Below are positions 5,177-6,928 of a stretch of DNA of 6,928 bases, one piece after another (position 1 is the stretch's first letter; each line of letters starts with the position of its first letter). Source of the DNA: an uncultured Collinsella sp. (GTDB lineage Bacteria > Actinomycetota > Coriobacteriia > Coriobacteriales > Coriobacteriaceae); NCBI GenBank assembly GCA_900544225.1, contig UQUD01000098.1:1-6928 (forward strand), read 5' to 3'. The position numbers and the translations under genes were made by a program. The notes beneath the pieces are model-generated. The model worked only from the letters and a program-made list of their open reading frames with translations, ran no database searches and had not been told where the DNA came from.

Positions 5177-6928
5177 ATGCGTCAAATAAAAAGACAAATA
5201 CTATTTGGAATTTCTTTACTGCTATTTGGGCTTGCGTTCGCGCACTCTTGCTATGGCGATACCTCGCGATCATTAGTTGAAAACTCGTGGAGATATGAAA
5301 ATGGCGAAATCGTTTCTTCGCTTAACGCCTCTGAAGACGAAGGTATCTCGACATTATCGATAACGGATTTGCCAACTGGGGCGACTGCTGAGGGAATCGA
5401 TGTCAGCGAACATCAAAAAAAAGTTGATTGGGAAGCTGTTAAGGCTTCTGGTATCGATTTTGCCATTCTTCGAATTGGCTTCGGCGCTCCTTCTTTCGGC
5501 GGCCGACTCGACTACCAATTTCAAAGGAATATCTCTGAGTGCGAACGCCTAGGAATTCCTTACGGCATATACTTATATTCATATGCGTGGGATGACTCGC
5601 AGGCGGAAGATGAAGCTTCGTTTGTGATCGATAATTTGGCGGGACATACCCCGCAGCTTCCCGTTTATTACGATCTTGAAGATAATTCCATTATCGCAGA
5701 GGGTAGACAAGATGGAATTGCTTCCAGGGCCTCAATTTTTTGCAACCGTATTACTAGCGCTGGATATTCGGTTGGTATTTACGCGAATCTGTATTGGTTT
5801 AACAACGTCTTGACTGATCAGGTTTTTAAGTCATCCGCATGGGACCATTGGATTGCGCAGTATAACTATCAGTGTGATTACACTGGCAACTACAGTATTT
5901 GGCAATATGCGAGCGATGGTCTTGTTCCGGGTGTTAACGGCTACGTTGATATGAATTATTCCTACGGTTCTGTCGTTGCGGAGTCAGTTAAAGCTCAGCG
6001 TGCCGACGAGCTCGCATCCCAGCACGCGGGCGACCTCGCCGACGGGACGTACGTGATCAGGTCCGCCAAGCGCCCCTCCTCCGCCCTCGAGGCGAAGGGC
6101 GGCAGGACGGCCAACGGTACCGCGGTCTCCCTGTACGACGTCAACGGAACCGTCGCGCAGGCCTGGACGGTGACCCACGAGGGCGACTACGTCGTCATCA
6201 GGAACGCCAAGAGCGGGAGGGCCATCGACCCGACCGGCCCGTCCTCCGACCCGGGGACCAAGCTCCAGCTCTGGGACGCGAGCGGTACCCGGCCCCAGCG
6301 CTGGATCGCGATCAGGAGGGACGACGGGGGCTACGAGTTCCGCTCGGCGATGGACCCCGACGCCGCGTTCGACCTAACCTCGGGCAAGACCTCGAACGGG
6401 ACGCGGGCCCAGCTGTACACCGCCAACGGCACCGAGGCGCAGTCGTGGGCGCTTGAGGCCTACGAGCTGCCCGAGACCCGTGCCGACGAGCTCGCATCCC
6501 AGCACGCGGGCGACCTCGCCGACGGGACGTACGTGATCAGGTCCGCCAAGCGCCCCTCCTCCGCCCTCGAGGCGAAGGGCGGCAGGACGGCCAACGGTAC
6601 CGCGGTCTCCCTGTACGACGTCAACGGAACCGTCGCGCAGGCCTGGACGGTGACCCACGAGGGCGACTACGTCGTCATCAGGAACGCCAAGAGCGGGAGG
6701 GCCATCGACCCGACCGGCCCGTCCTCCGACCCGGGGACCAAGCTCCAGCTCTGGGACGCGAGCGGTACCCGGCCCCAGCGCTGGATCGCGATCAGGAGGG
6801 ACGACGGGGGCTACGAGTTCCGCTCGGCGATGGACCCCGACGCCGCGTTCGACCTAACCTCGGGCAAGACCTCGAACGGGACGCGGGCCCAGCTGTACAC
6901 CGCCAACGGCACCGAGGCGCAGTCGTGG
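5177..6928 (+). CDS. Secreted GH25 lysozyme with tandem ricin-type lectin modules (3'-truncated)
   Basis: The frame is open for 584 codons to the right edge. Residues 1-22 form a Sec signal peptide (RQIKRQ, then a hydrophobic core to AFA), so the protein is exported. Residues 28-72 are a linker. The GH25 domain spans about 73-264: GIDVSEHQ (73-80, conserved Asp75), LRIGFG, YYDLED (164-169, with the catalytic DxE pair Asp166/Glu168), YANLYWF, WIAQY (225-229), WQYAS (from 242) and GYVDMN (255-260). All expected catalytic residues are present, so it should hydrolyse the MurNAc-GlcNAc bond of peptidoglycan. From residue 275 come 160-aa units, each a linker (RADELASQHAGDL) plus one ricin-B-type beta-trefoil with three QxW lobes (Trp330, Trp376, Trp424 in unit 1), which probably bind glycans. 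Unit 2 repeats unit 1 exactly to the edge. The GH25 half is AT-rich and the lectin half very GC-rich, so the gene looks like a recent fusion. Own promoter; not part of the glycosyltransferase operon. It could act in wall remodelling, in competition with other bacteria, or derive from a phage endolysin. Confidence 0.93.
   Translation, partial: MRQIKRQILFGISLLLFGLAFAHSCYGDTSRSLVENSWRYENGEIVSSLNASEDEGISTLSITDLPTGATAEGIDVSEHQKKVDWEAVKASGIDFAILRIGFGAPSFGGRLDYQFQRNISECERLGIPYGIYLYSYAWDDSQAEDEASFVIDNLAGHTPQLPVYYDLEDNSIIAEGRQDGIASRASIFCNRITSAGYSVGIYANLYWFNNVLTDQVFKSSAWDHWIAQYNYQCDYTGNYSIWQYASDGLVPGVNGYVDMNYSYGSVVAESVKAQRADELASQHAGDLADGTYVIRSAKRPSSALEAKGGRTANGTAVSLYDVNGTVAQAWTVTHEGDYVVIRNAKSGRAIDPTGPSSDPGTKLQLWDASGTRPQRWIAIRRDDGGYEFRSAMDPDAAFDLTSGKTSNGTRAQLYTANGTEAQSWALEAYELPETRADELASQHAGDLADGTYVIRSAKRPSSALEAKGGRTANGTAVSLYDVNGTVAQAWTVTHEGDYVVIRNAKSGRAIDPTGPSSDPGTKLQLWDASGTRPQRWIAIRRDDGGYEFRSAMDPDAAFDLTSGKTSNGTRAQLYTANGTEAQSW
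5999..6478 (+). repeat. 480-bp tandem repeat, copy 1 (linker plus complete beta-trefoil lectin)
   Basis: This is one 160-codon unit in frame with the lysozyme, from CGT at 5999 (Arg275) to residue 434. It holds a 20-residue linker and three lobes of about 46 residues ending AQAW, PQRW and AQSW, the QxW signature of ricin-type (CBM13-like) lectins. At the position where sugar-binding lobes usually carry Asp, lobe 1 has Glu305 while lobes 2 and 3 have Asp351 and Asp399. G+C is very high (45 of 60 at 6241-6300). Confidence 0.95.
6479..6928 (+). repeat. 480-bp tandem repeat, copy 2 (identical, cut by window edge)
   Basis: Line-by-line comparison with 5999-6448 shows no difference over 450 bases, third codon positions included. 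The last 30 bp of the unit lie beyond the window. Identity at synonymous sites points to very recent duplication or ongoing gene conversion. Whether further copies follow cannot be seen. Confidence 0.95.

Noticed and set aside
5237..5251. Cys25 near the end of the signal peptide as a lipoprotein anchor
   Set aside because: The preceding residues A-H-S do not fit a lipobox (His at -2). A type I cleavage after AFA is more likely, so the protein is probably secreted.
5037..5273. 78-codon minus-strand open frame across the spacer
   Set aside because: It overlaps the lysozyme promoter and signal peptide, has no family resemblance and depends on low-complexity AT-rich sequence.
5984..6658. Two minus-strand reading frames (5984-6178 and 6374-6658) with the same protein start, looking like a duplicated gene
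   Set aside because: They are the antisense shadow of the 480-bp repeat. The plus-strand frame has the QxW lectin signature and is continuous with the signal peptide and GH25 domain.
5999..6928. The repeat as a CRISPR array or insertion sequence
   Set aside because: It is a continuous coding repeat without spacers, terminal inverted repeats or a transposase, and the reading frame runs through both copies.

Overview
The window looks like part of a chromosome from a fairly GC-rich bacterium. My best guess is a Collinsella-like gut actinobacterium (Coriobacteriia). That rests on codon use, a TTG start behind a perfect AGGAGG, dense plus-strand packing and the lysozyme-lectin architecture. It is an inference, because no rRNA or other taxonomic marker is present. 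All supported genes are on the plus strand.

Layout. Positions 2-151 hold the last 49 codons of an unidentified gene. A short spacer with an extended -10-like promoter leads into a three-gene cluster at 226-4911 encoding family 2 (GT-A fold) glycosyltransferases: a 372-aa enzyme, a ~355-aa enzyme and an 828-aa enzyme with two GT2 domains. The genes are separated by 12 and 0 nt, so they very probably form one translationally coupled operon. They would act one after another at the inner face of the membrane to build a surface polysaccharide (capsule, O-antigen-like or wall-linked glycan). The sugars and linkages cannot be read from the sequence.

After a 265-bp AT-rich spacer with its own promoter and two inverted repeats, a different kind of gene begins at 5177 and runs off the right edge. 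It encodes a secreted GH25 (lysozyme/muramidase) protein: signal peptide, short linker, complete GH25 catalytic domain, then ricin-type beta-trefoil lectin modules. The lectin part is a tandem array of a 480-bp (160-codon) unit. The first unit (5999-6478) is complete, and the second (6479-6928) matches it at all 450 visible bases. Base composition changes abruptly at the first unit: hand counts give 23/60 G+C at 5401-5460 in the GH25 part and 45/60 at 6241-6300 in the lectin part, against 37/60 at 3601-3660 in the glycosyltransferase operon.

The main point of interest is this mosaic lysozyme gene: an AT-rich catalytic half joined in frame to a very GC-rich, recently amplified lectin repeat whose copy number is unknown because the window ends inside it. 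The glycosyltransferases are recognisable members of known families. I see no tRNA, rRNA, CRISPR array, insertion sequence or transposase.
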